The notes under the pieces: generated by a model
Told to the model about the DNA's origin: nothing
The model's input: the letters and a program-made list of their open reading frames with translations, nothing else
The model's database searches: none
Origin: Desulfofundulus kuznetsovii DSM 6115
Lineage (GTDB): Bacteria > Bacillota > Desulfotomaculia > Desulfotomaculales > Desulfovirgulaceae
Assembly: GCF_000214705.1 (NCBI RefSeq)
Contig: NC_015573.1
Coordinates: 2,797,001-2,861,000, forward strand
Length of the DNA stretch: 64,000 nt
Direction: 5' to 3'
Part shown: positions 35,278 to 44,157 of the stretch, in pieces
Layout: every line of letters begins with the position of its first letter
Numbering within the stretch: the stretch's first letter is position 1
Translations under genes and position numbers: made by a program

Positions 35278-36833
35278 GTGTATATACATTCCACCCGTGA
35301 TATAGCCGCCGGCAGTAATTCCAGAATATCGCCCGCCAGCAAGCCCCGCATGCCTTTTTCCCGGGCGGCCATGTCCCCGGCCAGGCCGTGCAGGTATGCC
35401 CCCGCCGCCGCGGCCCGGGGAGCACTCATCCCCTGGGCCAAAAGCCCGGCAATTATCCCCGTAAGGACATCACCGCTGCCTCCAGTGGCCATGCCGGGAT
35501 TGCCGGTGGGATTGATGTAAGTAGTACCGTCGGGGCAGGCGACCAGAGTAGCGGCCCCTTTCAGCAGGGTCACCACGCCCCAGGCCGCCGCCGCTTCCTC
35601 CGCCACTGCCAGGCGCCGGGAGCGGACTTCCTCCAGGGGACGCCCCAGCAAGCGGGCCATCTCCCCTTCGTGGGGCGTAACCACCGCGGGCACAGAAATA
35701 CGGTTCAACAACTGTACATCGCCGGCCAGGGCGTTCAGACCATCGGCATCGATCACACAGGGCACCCGTAACGCCGGCAACAACTCCCGCACCAGGGCCA
35801 CTGTTTCCAGGTGCCGGGAAAGACCCGGGCCGATGGCCAGCACATCGGCCCTTTCCAGCAGGGCCAGAATTTCGCTCCGGGCGCTGCGGGCCAGGGTTCC
35901 TTCCTGGGTTCCGGGCAGTCCGACCGTCATGACTTCCGTCAGTTTTACCGCCATCACATCCTGCAGCTCTGCGGGTACGGCCAGGGTCACCAGCCCCGCC
36001 CCGGCCCGGGCGGCACCCAGGGCTGCCAGGCAGGCTGCCCCGGTCATACCCCGGGAACCGGCCACCACCAGCACACGGCCGCAGGACCCCTTGTGAGCCC
36101 AAGCGGGCCGGGGAGGCAGCCATTCCCGGACCATTTTTTCAGTGATCAGATAGCGACCGGGTGCACCCTCTTCCAGCAAAAAAGAAGGAATGGAAATATC
36201 GGCCACATGCAGTTCCCCAACGTGGCTGCGCCCGGGTTCCTGCACCAGGCCCAGCTTGGGCAGGGCAAAAGTTACGGTGTGGGTGGCCCGCACACAGGGT
36301 CCATGCACCTGCCCGGTATCGGCCTCCACCCCGGAGGGTATGTCCACGGCCACCACCGGCTTGCCGCTGGCATTGATGGCCTCAATCACTCCCGCCGCCG
36401 GCTCCCGGGCCGCACCTTTAAATCCGGTGCCAAAGATGGCATCTACCACGGCGTGGGCACCTACGAGGAACAGGCGTACCGCATTCAAGTCCTCGCCCCT
36501 GGCCACGGGATACACCGGTTGGCCCATCTTCTGCCAGATAGCTAAATTCACTGCCGCATCTCCGGTAATTTCCTCCGGTTTGGCCAGGAGCAAAACTTTG
36601 ACCTCCGCCCCGGCGTTAAACAGGTGACGGGCCACCACCAGTCCGTCTCCCCCGTTATTACCTTTACCGGCAAAAACGGCCACCCGTTTGCCCGCCACTT
36701 CACCCAGCACCTGCTGGACGACCCGTACTACCGCCAAACCGGCATTTTCCATCAACACCAACCCCGGTATGCCGTAATCTTCCATGGCAGTGCGGTCCAG
36801 CTCGCGCATCTGCCCTCCGGTAACCACCCGCAT
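35274..36833 (-). CDS. nnr: Bifunctional NAD(P)H-hydrate epimerase / ADP-dependent NAD(P)H-hydrate dehydratase
   Basis: A 519-residue repair enzyme. I start at ATG 36833 (MRVVTGGQMRELDRTAME) with GAGGTG upstream; a TTG at 36851 is possible. The N-terminal YjeF_N epimerase domain has GKGNNGGDGLVVARHL and AVDIPSGVEADTG. The C-terminal ribokinase-like dehydratase domain has HKGSCGRVLVVAGSRGMTGA, AIGPGLS, VVTPHEGEMARLLG and NPGMATGGSGDVLTGIIAGLLAQG. The pair converts damaged NADHX/NADPHX back to NAD(P)H. It follows acpS, a common Firmicute gene order. Confidence 0.95.
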   Translation of the reverse strand: MRVVTGGQMRELDRTAMEDYGIPGLVLMENAGLAVVRVVQQVLGEVAGKRVAVFAGKGNNGGDGLVVARHLFNAGAEVKVLLLAKPEEITGDAAVNLAIWQKMGQPVYPVARGEDLNAVRLFLVGAHAVVDAIFGTGFKGAAREPAAGVIEAINASGKPVVAVDIPSGVEADTGQVHGPCVRATHTVTFALPKLGLVQEPGRSHVGELHVADISIPSFLLEEGAPGRYLITEKMVREWLPPRPAWAHKGSCGRVLVVAGSRGMTGAACLAALGAARAGAGLVTLAVPAELQDVMAVKLTEVMTVGLPGTQEGTLARSARSEILALLERADVLAIGPGLSRHLETVALVRELLPALRVPCVIDADGLNALAGDVQLLNRISVPAVVTPHEGEMARLLGRPLEEVRSRRLAVAEEAAAAWGVVTLLKGAATLVACPDGTTYINPTGNPGMATGGSGDVLTGIIAGLLAQGMSAPRAAAAGAYLHGLAGDMAAREKGMRGLLAGDILELLPAAISRVECIYT

Positions 36834-36855
36834 GGGAAACACCTCGCTCAATCAG

Positions 36856-37257
36856 TTAATCACCAAGGGCCACAGCAAAAGCTACGGCATACAAATCGTC
36901 GTGGGAAAGAGTGATCAGAAACTTTTTAATCCCCCGCTCCCGGGCGAGCAGGGCGGCCCGACCGTACAACTGCACCTGCGGGACACCTTGCCTGCCGGGA
37001 ACTATTTCCACGTTCCGCCAGCTGCAACCCGCAGTTAATCCGGTGCCCAGGGCCTTTAAAACCGCTTCCTTGGCGGCAAATCGGGCTGCATAACAGGGGT
37101 AGGGGTCCCGGCGGGCAGCGCAGTACCGGCGCTCCTGCCCGGTAAAAACTCTGGTTATAAAGCGTTCCCCAAATTTCACTGTCACTTCCCTGATCCTGCC
37201 CACGGAAACCAGGTCCGAACCAATGCTGCAGATGTTGCCTCGCGTATCGCGTTCCAT
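36856..37257 (-). CDS. acpS: Holo-[acyl-carrier-protein] synthase
   Basis: A 133-residue 4'-phosphopantetheinyl transferase, using ATG 37257 with AAGGGG upstream. Key motifs are IGSDLVSVGRI (Mg-binding Asp), FTGQERRYC, RFAAKEAVLKALGTGL (catalytic Glu and Lys) and HDDLYAVAFAVA. It moves phosphopantetheine from CoA to acyl carrier protein. The downstream nnr gene starts 22 bases after its stop. Note WRNVEIVPGRQG in place of the common W.DIEV pattern, within normal variation. Confidence 0.95.
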   Translation of the reverse strand: MERDTRGNICSIGSDLVSVGRIREVTVKFGERFITRVFTGQERRYCAARRDPYPCYAARFAAKEAVLKALGTGLTAGCSWRNVEIVPGRQGVPQVQLYGRAALLARERGIKKFLITLSHDDLYAVAFAVALGD

Positions 37258-37335
37258 TTTCCCCTTCAAGTCTCCTTCAGTAAATTCCACTCCTTGCTTC
37301 TAAATAGTTCTCCTTTAAATGGCAAAACCCTGCCT

Positions 37336-37686
37336 TTAAAGCCCTTCGCCGTTGTTGCCGAAGGTCCCCCGGAGCTTAAAGTTCACCCATTCGGGGAAAG
37401 GAATCCCCGACCGGGCAAAGAACTCGCTCTCTGCAGCCCGTTCATCATCCTTTTCTTTGAGAAATTCCCGCACCGCCCGCCGGGTGAGGGCGTAAAGCTC
37501 CTCATCCACCAGGCCCTGCTCCACCAGCAAAACGCGCAGGGCGAGATTCTCCTCTTCTAAAACCTTAACCCGGCTGAAAAGCTCAATGAACATTAAACGA
37601 ATTATGTCCTCATCCAGGGGGCGTTGCACGTCGCCCAACAGGTTCCAGATCTTCTGGTCGCTTAACATCTCCCAGACGGCCTGCAT
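37336..37686 (-). CDS. Hypothetical helical protein
   Basis: About 116 residues from ATG 37686 (GGTGATG just upstream; the frame opens further up to 37725). No domain recognised. It is a charged, mostly helical cytoplasmic protein with a likely coiled coil in the middle (FSRVKVLEEENLALRVLLVEQG) and a basic/acidic tail (REFLKEKDDERAAESEF). It lies 79 bases before acpS and could be cotranscribed with it. Confidence 0.6.
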   Translation of the reverse strand: MQAVWEMLSDQKIWNLLGDVQRPLDEDIIRLMFIELFSRVKVLEEENLALRVLLVEQGLVDEELYALTRRAVREFLKEKDDERAAESEFFARSGIPFPEWVNFKLRGTFGNNGEGL

Positions 37687-37829
37687 CCACATCACCATCC
37701 ATGCCAGGTTTCCACTCGAGAACAACTTCCTGCCAGCAGTCCTTCAGCATAGTTTTCACAATAGGACACTTGTTTATACGCCCCACGACCTGCAGGCAGT
37801 TGGCTGAGTTATCCCCACTTTCCAACTAT

Positions 37830-37885
37830 CCTGTTTTGGCTCCCGGCCGCTCAGCTCAAGTCGCTCGCCACAGAGCCAAAACAGG
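37830..37885. repeat. Long inverted repeat in intergenic region
   Basis: CCTGTTTTGGCTC at 37830-37842 and GAGCCAAAACAGG at 37873-37885 are perfect 13-base arms around a 30-base GC-rich loop. It resembles a small non-coding palindromic element and has no U-tract on either side. Confidence 0.6.
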
Positions 37886-37925
37886 GGCTCTAAAAAACCA
37901 GGGATATTTCAGGGCAGCTGAACAC

Positions 37926-37961
37926 AAAAAACGGCATGACCGTCTACAGCCATGCCGTTTT
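37926..37961 (-). terminator. Terminator of lytS-lytR
   Basis: AAAACGGCATG / CATGCCGTTTT, 11-bp stem, followed by TTTTTT in the minus direction, 26 bases after the lytR stop. Confidence 0.8.
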
Positions 37962-37987
37962 CTCCGATTGCCTGGTATACAGCCTGT

Positions 37988-38773
37988 TCAAAAACCCAAG
38001 ATCTTGCGCAACTTCTTTGCCTGGGCCCGGCTCACCGGCACCTCGCTGTTTTCCTTGTCATCCACCACCAGGTTGTAAGTGCCGTTAAAGAAGGGCACGA
38101 TTTCCTTTACCTTGTGGAGGTTTACTATATAGCAGCGGTGGGTGCGGAAAAACATGTTGGGGTTTAAGCGGGCCTCCAGTTCCTTTAAGGTGAAACGGGT
38201 AAAAAACTTATCGGCGTAAGTTTTAATGTAAATATAATCCTGCTCCGTGAAGGCGTACACAATATCCGACTCGGCGACCAGCACCGTTTTGCCCTGCTTT
38301 TCCGCGGGGATACGGTCGATTTTAAATTGACCCGCCCCGTTGCCGCCCCGGACGGCCGGCGTAACCAGGTCCTCCTCCGAAGCCGCAGCTTCGGCCGGAG
38401 TGATCTCCTGGTATTTTTTCAGCACTTTGTCCACGGCCTTTTTTAACCGGGCCTGATCTACCGGCTTCAAAAGGTAATCCACCGCATTGACCTCAAAGGC
38501 CCGCACCGCATATTCATCGTAAGCGGTCACGAAAATCACCTGGGGTTGCCTGGGCAGTTCCTGGATAACCGCCCCCAGCTCAAGACCGCTCATCCCGGGC
38601 ATGGAAATGTCTAAAAAAAGAACCTGGTAGTCCAGAGCCTTAATTAGAGTCATGGCCTCCTGGGCATTGGTGGCCTCTCCCACAATCTCGATATTTTCAA
38701 AACTGCTCAAGGCGTAACGCAATTCCTGCCGGGCCGGATATTCATCATCTACTATGAGCGCCTTTAACTTCAC
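37988..38773 (-). CDS. lytR: LytTR-family response regulator
   Basis: A 261-residue regulator. The receiver domain has VDDE near the N-terminus, Asp55 in VLFLDISMPGMSG and the Lys in YLLKPVDQ. The C-terminal LytTR DNA-binding domain shows KTVLVAESDIVYAFTEQDYIYIKT and FFRTHRCYIVNLHKVKEIV. Its start overlaps lytS by 29 bases. LytS/LytR pairs often control cell-wall, autolysis or carbon-overflow genes, and LytTR regulators are also the partners of AgrC; the agr-like cassette 4.5 kb away lacks its own kinase and regulator. Confidence 0.93.
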   Translation of the reverse strand: MKLKALIVDDEYPARQELRYALSSFENIEIVGEATNAQEAMTLIKALDYQVLFLDISMPGMSGLELGAVIQELPRQPQVIFVTAYDEYAVRAFEVNAVDYLLKPVDQARLKKAVDKVLKKYQEITPAEAAASEEDLVTPAVRGGNGAGQFKIDRIPAEKQGKTVLVAESDIVYAFTEQDYIYIKTYADKFFTRFTLKELEARLNPNMFFRTHRCYIVNLHKVKEIVPFFNGTYNLVVDDKENSEVPVSRAQAKKLRKILGF

Positions 38774-40076
38774 CTAAATTCCCCTCCCCTTGCCCCAGTT
38801 TGCACAATAATGGTACCCGCACATAAACCGACGTTCCGGCATTGGGTGCACTGATAATGCGCAGGCCGTAATCTTTGCCAAAAAGGCTCTTTAACCGCTC
38901 ATGCACATTACTGAGGCCAACACCGTTGCCCGAGCCAACGCCGGGCCGAAGCACCTCGGACAATCTTTCCGGGGGTATACCCACCCCGTCATCTCTAATC
39001 ACAATCAGCATATCCTCATCCAACCGCTGGGCCGTAATCTGCACCGTACCCTGTCCCGGCTTGGGGAGAATCCCGTGTTTAATGGCATTTTCCACCAAAG
39101 GCTGGATGGTCAGTACCGGCACCTGGTAGTCCAGCAGTTCCCGGTCAATATTCCTGATTACCCGCAACTTCTCACGAAACCGCGCTTTTTCCAGAATAAG
39201 GTAAGTGTTCAGGTACTCTATTTCTTCCCTTAAAGTGTTGAAATGACCGTGGCGCTTTAAAGCGTGGCGGAAAAAGGAGGCCAGGCGGATAAGCAGGCGC
39301 CGCGCCGTTTCCGGGTTTGTACGGCTGAACATAATGATCGTGTTGAGGGTATTGAATAGAAAATGCGGGTTTATCTGGGCATGAAGGGCGTCCAGCTCCG
39401 CTTTGGTCACCAGCTGGGCCTGCCGGTCCAGCTCCGCCAGCTCCATCTGCATGCCCAGCAACTGGGCCAGACCTTCGGCCAGCTTAACCAGGTTCTGGGG
39501 GATTTCCCCCGGCTGGGTCCGGTAAAGCTTAATGGTTCCCACAATTTCCTCTTTACACTTAAGAGGGGAAATCACCGCCGACTCCAAAGGACAGTGAGGC
39601 ACGGGACACTGCAGATCCCGGCCGCTGCGGACCACTTTTAGCTCGCCCGTGGCCAGCACCTCCCGGGTGGCGTCGGTCATGATGGCACCCCCGGGCTGGT
39701 GGTGGTCGGACCCGGCACCGATGTAAGCCAGGACTTTCTCCCGGTCAGTGATGGCCACGGCCGCCACGTCGCTGATTTTTTGAATGATCTCCGCGGTTTT
39801 TGCCGCCGTCTCCTCGTTTAATCCCCGGCGCAAATAGGGCAGTGTTTCGCTGGCAATCTGGAGGGTGGAATCCAGAGGATGCTGTTCGGTCTTTAAGTTA
39901 ATTATCTTTTGTTTTTGGATGTAGTCACTGACCACAAAAGCAGCCACGGCATTGACACAGACCATGGCCAGCACCAGCTTCCACGCCAGGGGGTCCCATA
40001 AAAGCACAAAACCGGTAGCTAAAAAATTGATCGGCAACCAGCGGGCAATTACCCCCAGGGCCAGTCTCCTCTGCAT
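38745..40076 (-). CDS. lytS: LytS-type sensor histidine kinase
   Basis: A 443-residue kinase with a strong GGGGAGG site. Two N-terminal membrane helices only (LPINFLATGFVLLWDPL; LVLAMVCVNAVAAFVVSDY), so the usual 5TM-LYT sensor is missing. A GAF-like domain follows (about 80-195), then the His_kinase block ALHAQINPHFLFNTLNTIIMFSR and an ATPase domain with QPLVENAIKHGI and IRDDGVGIPPE...GSGNGVGLSNVHERL. Partner of lytR. Ligand unknown; the GAF part contains Cys residues (CPVPHCPLES, CKEEIV) that could sense redox or metal. Confidence 0.9.
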   Translation of the reverse strand: MQRRLALGVIARWLPINFLATGFVLLWDPLAWKLVLAMVCVNAVAAFVVSDYIQKQKIINLKTEQHPLDSTLQIASETLPYLRRGLNEETAAKTAEIIQKISDVAAVAITDREKVLAYIGAGSDHHQPGGAIMTDATREVLATGELKVVRSGRDLQCPVPHCPLESAVISPLKCKEEIVGTIKLYRTQPGEIPQNLVKLAEGLAQLLGMQMELAELDRQAQLVTKAELDALHAQINPHFLFNTLNTIIMFSRTNPETARRLLIRLASFFRHALKRHGHFNTLREEIEYLNTYLILEKARFREKLRVIRNIDRELLDYQVPVLTIQPLVENAIKHGILPKPGQGTVQITAQRLDEDMLIVIRDDGVGIPPERLSEVLRPGVGSGNGVGLSNVHERLKSLFGKDYGLRIISAPNAGTSVYVRVPLLCKLGQGEGNLGEVKGAHSR

Positions 40077-40370
40077 ACCCTCCCCTCCCCATAATGTTTT
40101 TTTAACAATTCACAACATTTTTAAGATAAAAAATTTATTAACCGGTTAACTTTATTATATTAATTCCACACTAAAATGTCTATTCCTTCATAAAGAAAAA
40201 AACCGGCCGGCGGGCCGGAAAAAAGCGGGCGCTGCCAGTGCCCGCCGCTTACTGCTATCGTAAAAATAATGGACCCGCCGGACGGCGGGCGGAGGTAATG
40301 CCTGGTGATTCAAACCGCCCCGCAGGCGGAAGCGCTGGCATAACCGCCGCCCGGCAGGCCCAAATTGAAA
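40077..40370. other. Intergenic region between lytS and acs
   Basis: Contains the lytS promoter area (AT-rich, 40085-40190) and the acs terminators described separately. A further GC-rich hairpin CCCGCCG/CGGCGGG lies near 40274-40290. No gene is seen. Confidence 0.45.
40196..40245 (-). terminator. Tandem terminators downstream of acs
   Basis: Reading leftward: stem GCGGGC...GCCCGC (40225-40245) with TTTTTT, then CCGGCCCGCCGGCCGG (40203-40218) with TTTTTTT. Two consecutive rho-independent signals about 125 bases after the acs stop. Confidence 0.75.
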
Positions 40371-42326
40371 CTAGCTTTCCTGTGATTCGTATTGTTCCTT
40401 GATTTTAGCCACTACCGAAGGATCAGCCAGGGTGGTGGTATCCCCCAGCACCCGGCCCTCGGCGATATCCCGCAGCAGGCGCCGCATGATCTTACCACTG
40501 CGGGTCTTGGGCAGTTCAGCGGTGAAGAATATATCCTCCGGCCGGGCCAGGGCGCCGATCTTCTTAACCACGTGGGCTTTTAGCTCCTCAATTAGCTGAG
40601 GTGTACCCTGGATCCCTTCCTTTAAGGTAACGAAGGCACTTACGGCCTGGCCTTTTACCTCGTGGGCTTTACCGATCACGGCTGCCTCGGCCACTGCCGG
40701 GTGATCCACCAGGGCACTCTCAATTTCCATGGTCCCCAGGCGGTGCCCGCTGACGTTAATCACGTCGTCCACCCGGCCCATAACCCAGAAGTAACCGTCC
40801 TCATCCCACCTGGCCCCGTCACCGGTGAAGTACATGTTCTCAAACCGGCTCCAGTACTGGGCCACGTAACGGTCGGGATCGCCGTAAATGGTGCGCAGCA
40901 TGGCCGGCCAGGGGGACTTGAGGACCAGATAGCCGCCGCTGCCCAGGGGTACATCCTTGCCGGTATTATCCACCACGGCAGCCTCCACACCCGGGAAGGG
41001 TATGGTAGCAGAACCGGGTTTTAAGGTGGTAACACCCGGCAGCGGTGAAATCAGAATCATACCGGTTTCCGTCTGCCACCAGGTATCCACAATGGGGCAG
41101 CGCTCGTTGCCGATATACTTGTAGTACCACATCCAGGCCTCGGGGTTAATGGGCTCGCCCACCGTGCCCAAAAGGCGCAGGCTGGAGAGGTCGCGCCTGG
41201 CGGGCCACTCGGTACCCCACTTCATAAAGGCCCGGATGGCCGTAGGAGCAGTGTACAGGATGTTGACGCGATATTTTTCCACAATGGCCCAGAAGCGGTC
41301 CCTTTCCGGCCAGTCCGGGCTGCCTTCGTACATTACCGTGGTACAGCCGTTGGCCAGGGGCCCGTATACGATGTAGGAGTGGCCGGTCACCCAGCCGATG
41401 TCGGCGGTGCACCAGTAAATGTCATCGTCCTTAATATCAAAGATCATCCGGTGGGTGGCGGAAACCCCAACCAGGTAGCCGCCGGTGGTGTGCACCACGC
41501 CCTTGGGCTTGCCGGTGGTACCGCTGGTATAAAGAATGTACAGCATATCCTCGGCATCCATGTGTTCCGGTTCGCAGCCGATGGGTGCCCTGGCCATCAT
41601 TTCATGCCACCAGTAATCGCGCCCCTGGACAAAGTTAATGTCCTGGCCGGTGCGTTTAACCACGAGCACCTTTTCCACAGTGGGGCATCCGGCCAGCGCA
41701 TCGTCACAGTTCTTCTTCAAGGGTACAATGCCGCCCCGGCGCCAGCCGCCGTCGGCAGTGATGACCAGCTTGGCCTGGCAGTCGTTAATACGGTCCCGCA
41801 AGGATTCAGCGCTGAAACCGCCAAACACAACGCTGTGGGGGGCACCGATGCGGGCGCAGGCCAGCATGGCAATGGGCAATTCGGGAATCATGGGCAGGTA
41901 AATGGTCACCCGGTCGCCCCGCCGGACGCCCAGCTCTTTAAGCACATTGGCACATCTGGTTACTTCCCGGTACAGATCCTGGTAGGTTAGCACCCGGTCG
42001 TCTCCGGGCTCACCTTCCCAGATGATGGCCGCCTTGGTCCTCCGCCAGGTGTTCAGGTGGCGGTCGATGCAGTTATAGGAAACGTTCAATTTGCCGTTTA
42101 CAAACCACTTGAAGAAGGGAGCGTTGCTGGTATCCAGTACTTTGTCCCACTTCTGGAACCAGTCCAGGTTTTCGGCCTGTTTGGCCCAGAAAGCCTCGCG
42201 ATCTTTCTTTGCCTCTTCATAGAAGGAGGTATCTTTTACCAACGCCTTCTCGACAAAATATGCCGGAGGCGGGAATGTCCGGTCTTCCTTTAATAACGCC
42301 TCAAGGACCTTATTTTCATTGGCCAT
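40371..42326 (-). CDS. acs: Acetyl-CoA synthetase (AMP-forming)
   Basis: A 651-residue enzyme making acetyl-CoA from acetate, ATP and CoA. AAAGGAGG precedes the ATG. Motifs: [24 protein letters not shown] (AMP-binding P-loop), [59 protein letters not shown] and the C-terminal acetylation Lys in [14 protein letters not shown]. Length is normal and all parts are present. It is a single-gene unit with its own terminators. In an anaerobe of this type it would activate acetate or related short acids. Confidence 0.96.
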   Translation of the reverse strand: MANENKVLEALLKEDRTFPPPAYFVEKALVKDTSFYEEAKKDREAFWAKQAENLDWFQKWDKVLDTSNAPFFKWFVNGKLNVSYNCIDRHLNTWRRTKAAIIWEGEPGDDRVLTYQDLYREVTRCANVLKELGVRRGDRVTIYLPMIPELPIAMLACARIGAPHSVVFGGFSAESLRDRINDCQAKLVITADGGWRRGGIVPLKKNCDDALAGCPTVEKVLVVKRTGQDINFVQGRDYWWHEMMARAPIGCEPEHMDAEDMLYILYTSGTTGKPKGVVHTTGGYLVGVSATHRMIFDIKDDDIYWCTADIGWVTGHSYIVYGPLANGCTTVMYEGSPDWPERDRFWAIVEKYRVNILYTAPTAIRAFMKWGTEWPARRDLSSLRLLGTVGEPINPEAWMWYYKYIGNERCPIVDTWWQTETGMILISPLPGVTTLKPGSATIPFPGVEAAVVDNTGKDVPLGSGGYLVLKSPWPAMLRTIYGDPDRYVAQYWSRFENMYFTGDGARWDEDGYFWVMGRVDDVINVSGHRLGTMEIESALVDHPAVAEAAVIGKAHEVKGQAVSAFVTLKEGIQGTPQLIEELKAHVVKKIGALARPEDIFFTAELPKTRSGKIMRRLLRDIAEGRVLGDTTTLADPSVVAKIKEQYESQES

Positions 42327-42792
42327 AAAAACAAGACCTCCTTTTTCTTTTTCTGATAATGTTAATTCTTCCCAACTGGAACCAAGATCCCAGCATCACC
42401 CCCGTCTTAAGCCAGCGCCAGTGTTTTCTTCTCTGCAAAAGATTTTACACTACAACTGAACAAATTTTAAGAATTTTAAGTCCAATTGCCCAAATTATAG
42501 CTCCAGCATGTTTTTGAATAATGTAAATGGTAAAAAGTGAACCCCCGGGTGCAGCGTTCGCCGTTGGCAGGCAAAAATAAACACTCTGCCCCGGACCCCA
42601 GGACAGAGTGGAAAAATGTTTTTAGCATGCCGGTTTCCCAACCAATGAACAAACATTCACCGTGCTCTTCCATCCGTTCGGCGGCCCATACTGCAGGCTA
42701 AAAGCGCGTCTTCCGCCAATGCCTGCCTGGATGACGGCGTTAGCGCCTGAAAAGGCCGCCTAATTCAGACGGTGATTTAGCGAGCACACTTC
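42327..42792. other. Intergenic region upstream of acs
   Basis: No credible gene. The part next to acs is AT-rich and holds a possible promoter in the acs direction (TTAAAA, 17 bases, TAAAAT, around 42440-42475). A small hairpin CACTCTG/CAGAGTG lies at 42582-42610 between A- and T-runs and may end the operon coming from 42793. A 65-codon minus frame at 42476-42673 has no ribosome site and no family character. Confidence 0.4.
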
Positions 42793-43290
42793 TCAGGCCA
42801 TATCCTCCAGGATCTCGCCAATGAGCCAGAACAGGTCAATAGTCCGCACAACACCACACAAGTTATCCCCGGCCATTACCGGTATAGAATTGACTTTTTT
42901 TTTCAACATTACCAGCGCGGCTTCCCATAGAGCCGCATTCTCATTGACGCAGGCCACTTCCACAGGCCTCATTACTTCTTTAACCGTGACAAATTGCTGT
43001 TTCCAGCAAGCGGGCAGGAAAAAAAGACCTGCCGGATCGCCTTTTAACAGGTCATCCAGGAGAGCCTGGAAGTGCAGGGCCCTCAAGAGCCCCCGCACGG
43101 TAAGGATGCCTACCGCCTTCTTCTGGCGATTGTAAACCAGGGCAGATTCAAAGCCAATCCAGGTGCCGTCTTTACCGCGAAAATAATCGCGCAGCAATTT
43201 AAAGGCGGACAAAGCGTCGGCATCTTCGTGCAAGACCGGAAATTCTTCTGCGGGAACCATAATTTCACGCACCCTCAAACGAAGGGGCAT
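42793..43290 (-). CDS. CBS-domain pair protein
   Basis: A 165-residue protein from ATG 43290 (GAGGTG upstream). Two CBS motifs: VREIMVPAEEFPVLHEDADALSAFKLLRDYF...LVYNRQKKAVGILTVRGLLRAL and VKEVMRPVEVACVNENAALWEAALVMLKKKVNSIPVMAGDNLCGVVRTIDLFWLI. It is a clear paralogue of the CBS protein at 45966, with the same length, same central insert and same order. CBS pairs bind adenine nucleotides and act as energy or signal sensors. It is the last gene of the operon started by the sigma-54 promoter at 45688. Confidence 0.85.
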   Translation of the reverse strand: MPLRLRVREIMVPAEEFPVLHEDADALSAFKLLRDYFRGKDGTWIGFESALVYNRQKKAVGILTVRGLLRALHFQALLDDLLKGDPAGLFFLPACWKQQFVTVKEVMRPVEVACVNENAALWEAALVMLKKKVNSIPVMAGDNLCGVVRTIDLFWLIGEILEDMA

Positions 43291-43328
43291 GGCGTCCGCA
43301 CCTCTCCCCCGGGGAGCTCTGCTCCAGG

Positions 43329-43796
43329 TTACCCTGTTTTTGCCGCCTGGATTTTTCGAATATAATCGCTGGTCACCAGGATAAATTCTGTCAGCACCCC
43401 GGCAATTTCCTCGATGGTTGATAAATCCACCTTCTCCTTGTCCACGGGAAAACACATTTTAAACCGGTACCTGCCCGTTTGTTCCATACTTGGAGACTCC
43501 CGTTCCAACCGGAAGCCCAGGCGGCGCTCCATTTCGGACTGGTAGTTAAGAAGCGGCAGGTAAAGGCTGTGTTTATGGCCATCCAGTACAACTTCACCCA
43601 TAAGGATTTTACGCCCGGAATAAATTCCTGTCCGCGGCTGAGTACGGCACAGGCGGTAGAAAACATCCTGCAGGCCGGGCATCACCAGGCACAGGGCCGA
43701 ACTTCTCGCTTTCCCCCAGCGGGCCGCAGAAACGCATTTAACCGCTATTCCCCGTTGCAAAAGATTTTGTTCTATCCGCCGGCAAATTTCATTCAA
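43329..43796 (-). CDS. Hypothetical protein of the TauE/CBS operon
   Basis: A 155-residue cytoplasmic protein starting at TTG 43796 with GGGGAG 5 bases upstream; the reading frame is open further upstream but has no ATG, GTG or TTG there. It contains three Cys in the first half, and LLNYQSEMERRLGFRLERESPSM followed by YRFKMCFPVDKEK, which faintly recalls DUF4268-type domains. I do not recognise it with confidence. It lies between a small membrane protein and the CBS gene and is likely cotranscribed with both. Confidence 0.6.
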   Translation of the reverse strand: MNEICRRIEQNLLQRGIAVKCVSAARWGKARSSALCLVMPGLQDVFYRLCRTQPRTGIYSGRKILMGEVVLDGHKHSLYLPLLNYQSEMERRLGFRLERESPSMEQTGRYRFKMCFPVDKEKVDLSTIEEIAGVLTEFILVTSDYIRKIQAAKTG

Positions 43797-43907
43797 AAGA
43801 GCTCCCCAGTCCTGATTGGCGTGCAGAGAAGTTCCCTCCCTCTCCTCCAGGTAATGCAGGAGGGGAGTGTTACCTCCCCCCAGTCCTGGCCTTCATCAAT
43901 AAAGATC

Positions 43908-44156
43908 TTAAACAATGCTCAGCACAAACAGCAGGCAGGTTGATAGAGCGGCTCCAAGTACAATAACCGGCCACAAACTGCCTTTTTCTTCATCATGGTC
44001 CCCGGCACGGTATAACTCGATCCGGGCAAAAGATTCCTCCAGATACTCTAAAAGAGAAGGGTCGTAATCCGGGGTCGGTTTGCTCTGGCGCGACGGCAAA
44101 GCTTCCTCACCAAGGTATTCCTCCCGCGAAAGACAACCGGCCCTGCCGTCCTGCAT
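43908..44156 (-). CDS. Small single-helix membrane protein
   Basis: An 82-residue protein from ATG 44156, GGGAGG upstream, overlapping nothing and starting 2 bases after the TauE stop. A soluble acidic N-terminal part (YDPSLLEYLEESFARIELYRAGDHDEE) is followed by one C-terminal membrane helix (LWPVIVLGAALSTCLLFVLSIV). No family recognised. Probably an accessory of the exporter. Confidence 0.65.
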   Translation of the reverse strand: MQDGRAGCLSREEYLGEEALPSRQSKPTPDYDPSLLEYLEESFARIELYRAGDHDEEKGSLWPVIVLGAALSTCLLFVLSIV

Positions 44157-44157
44157 A

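Noticed and set aside
42476-42673. 65-codon minus frame upstream of acs
   Set aside because: No ribosome site, unusual Cys/Trp-rich composition, covers a hairpin and promoter-like DNA.
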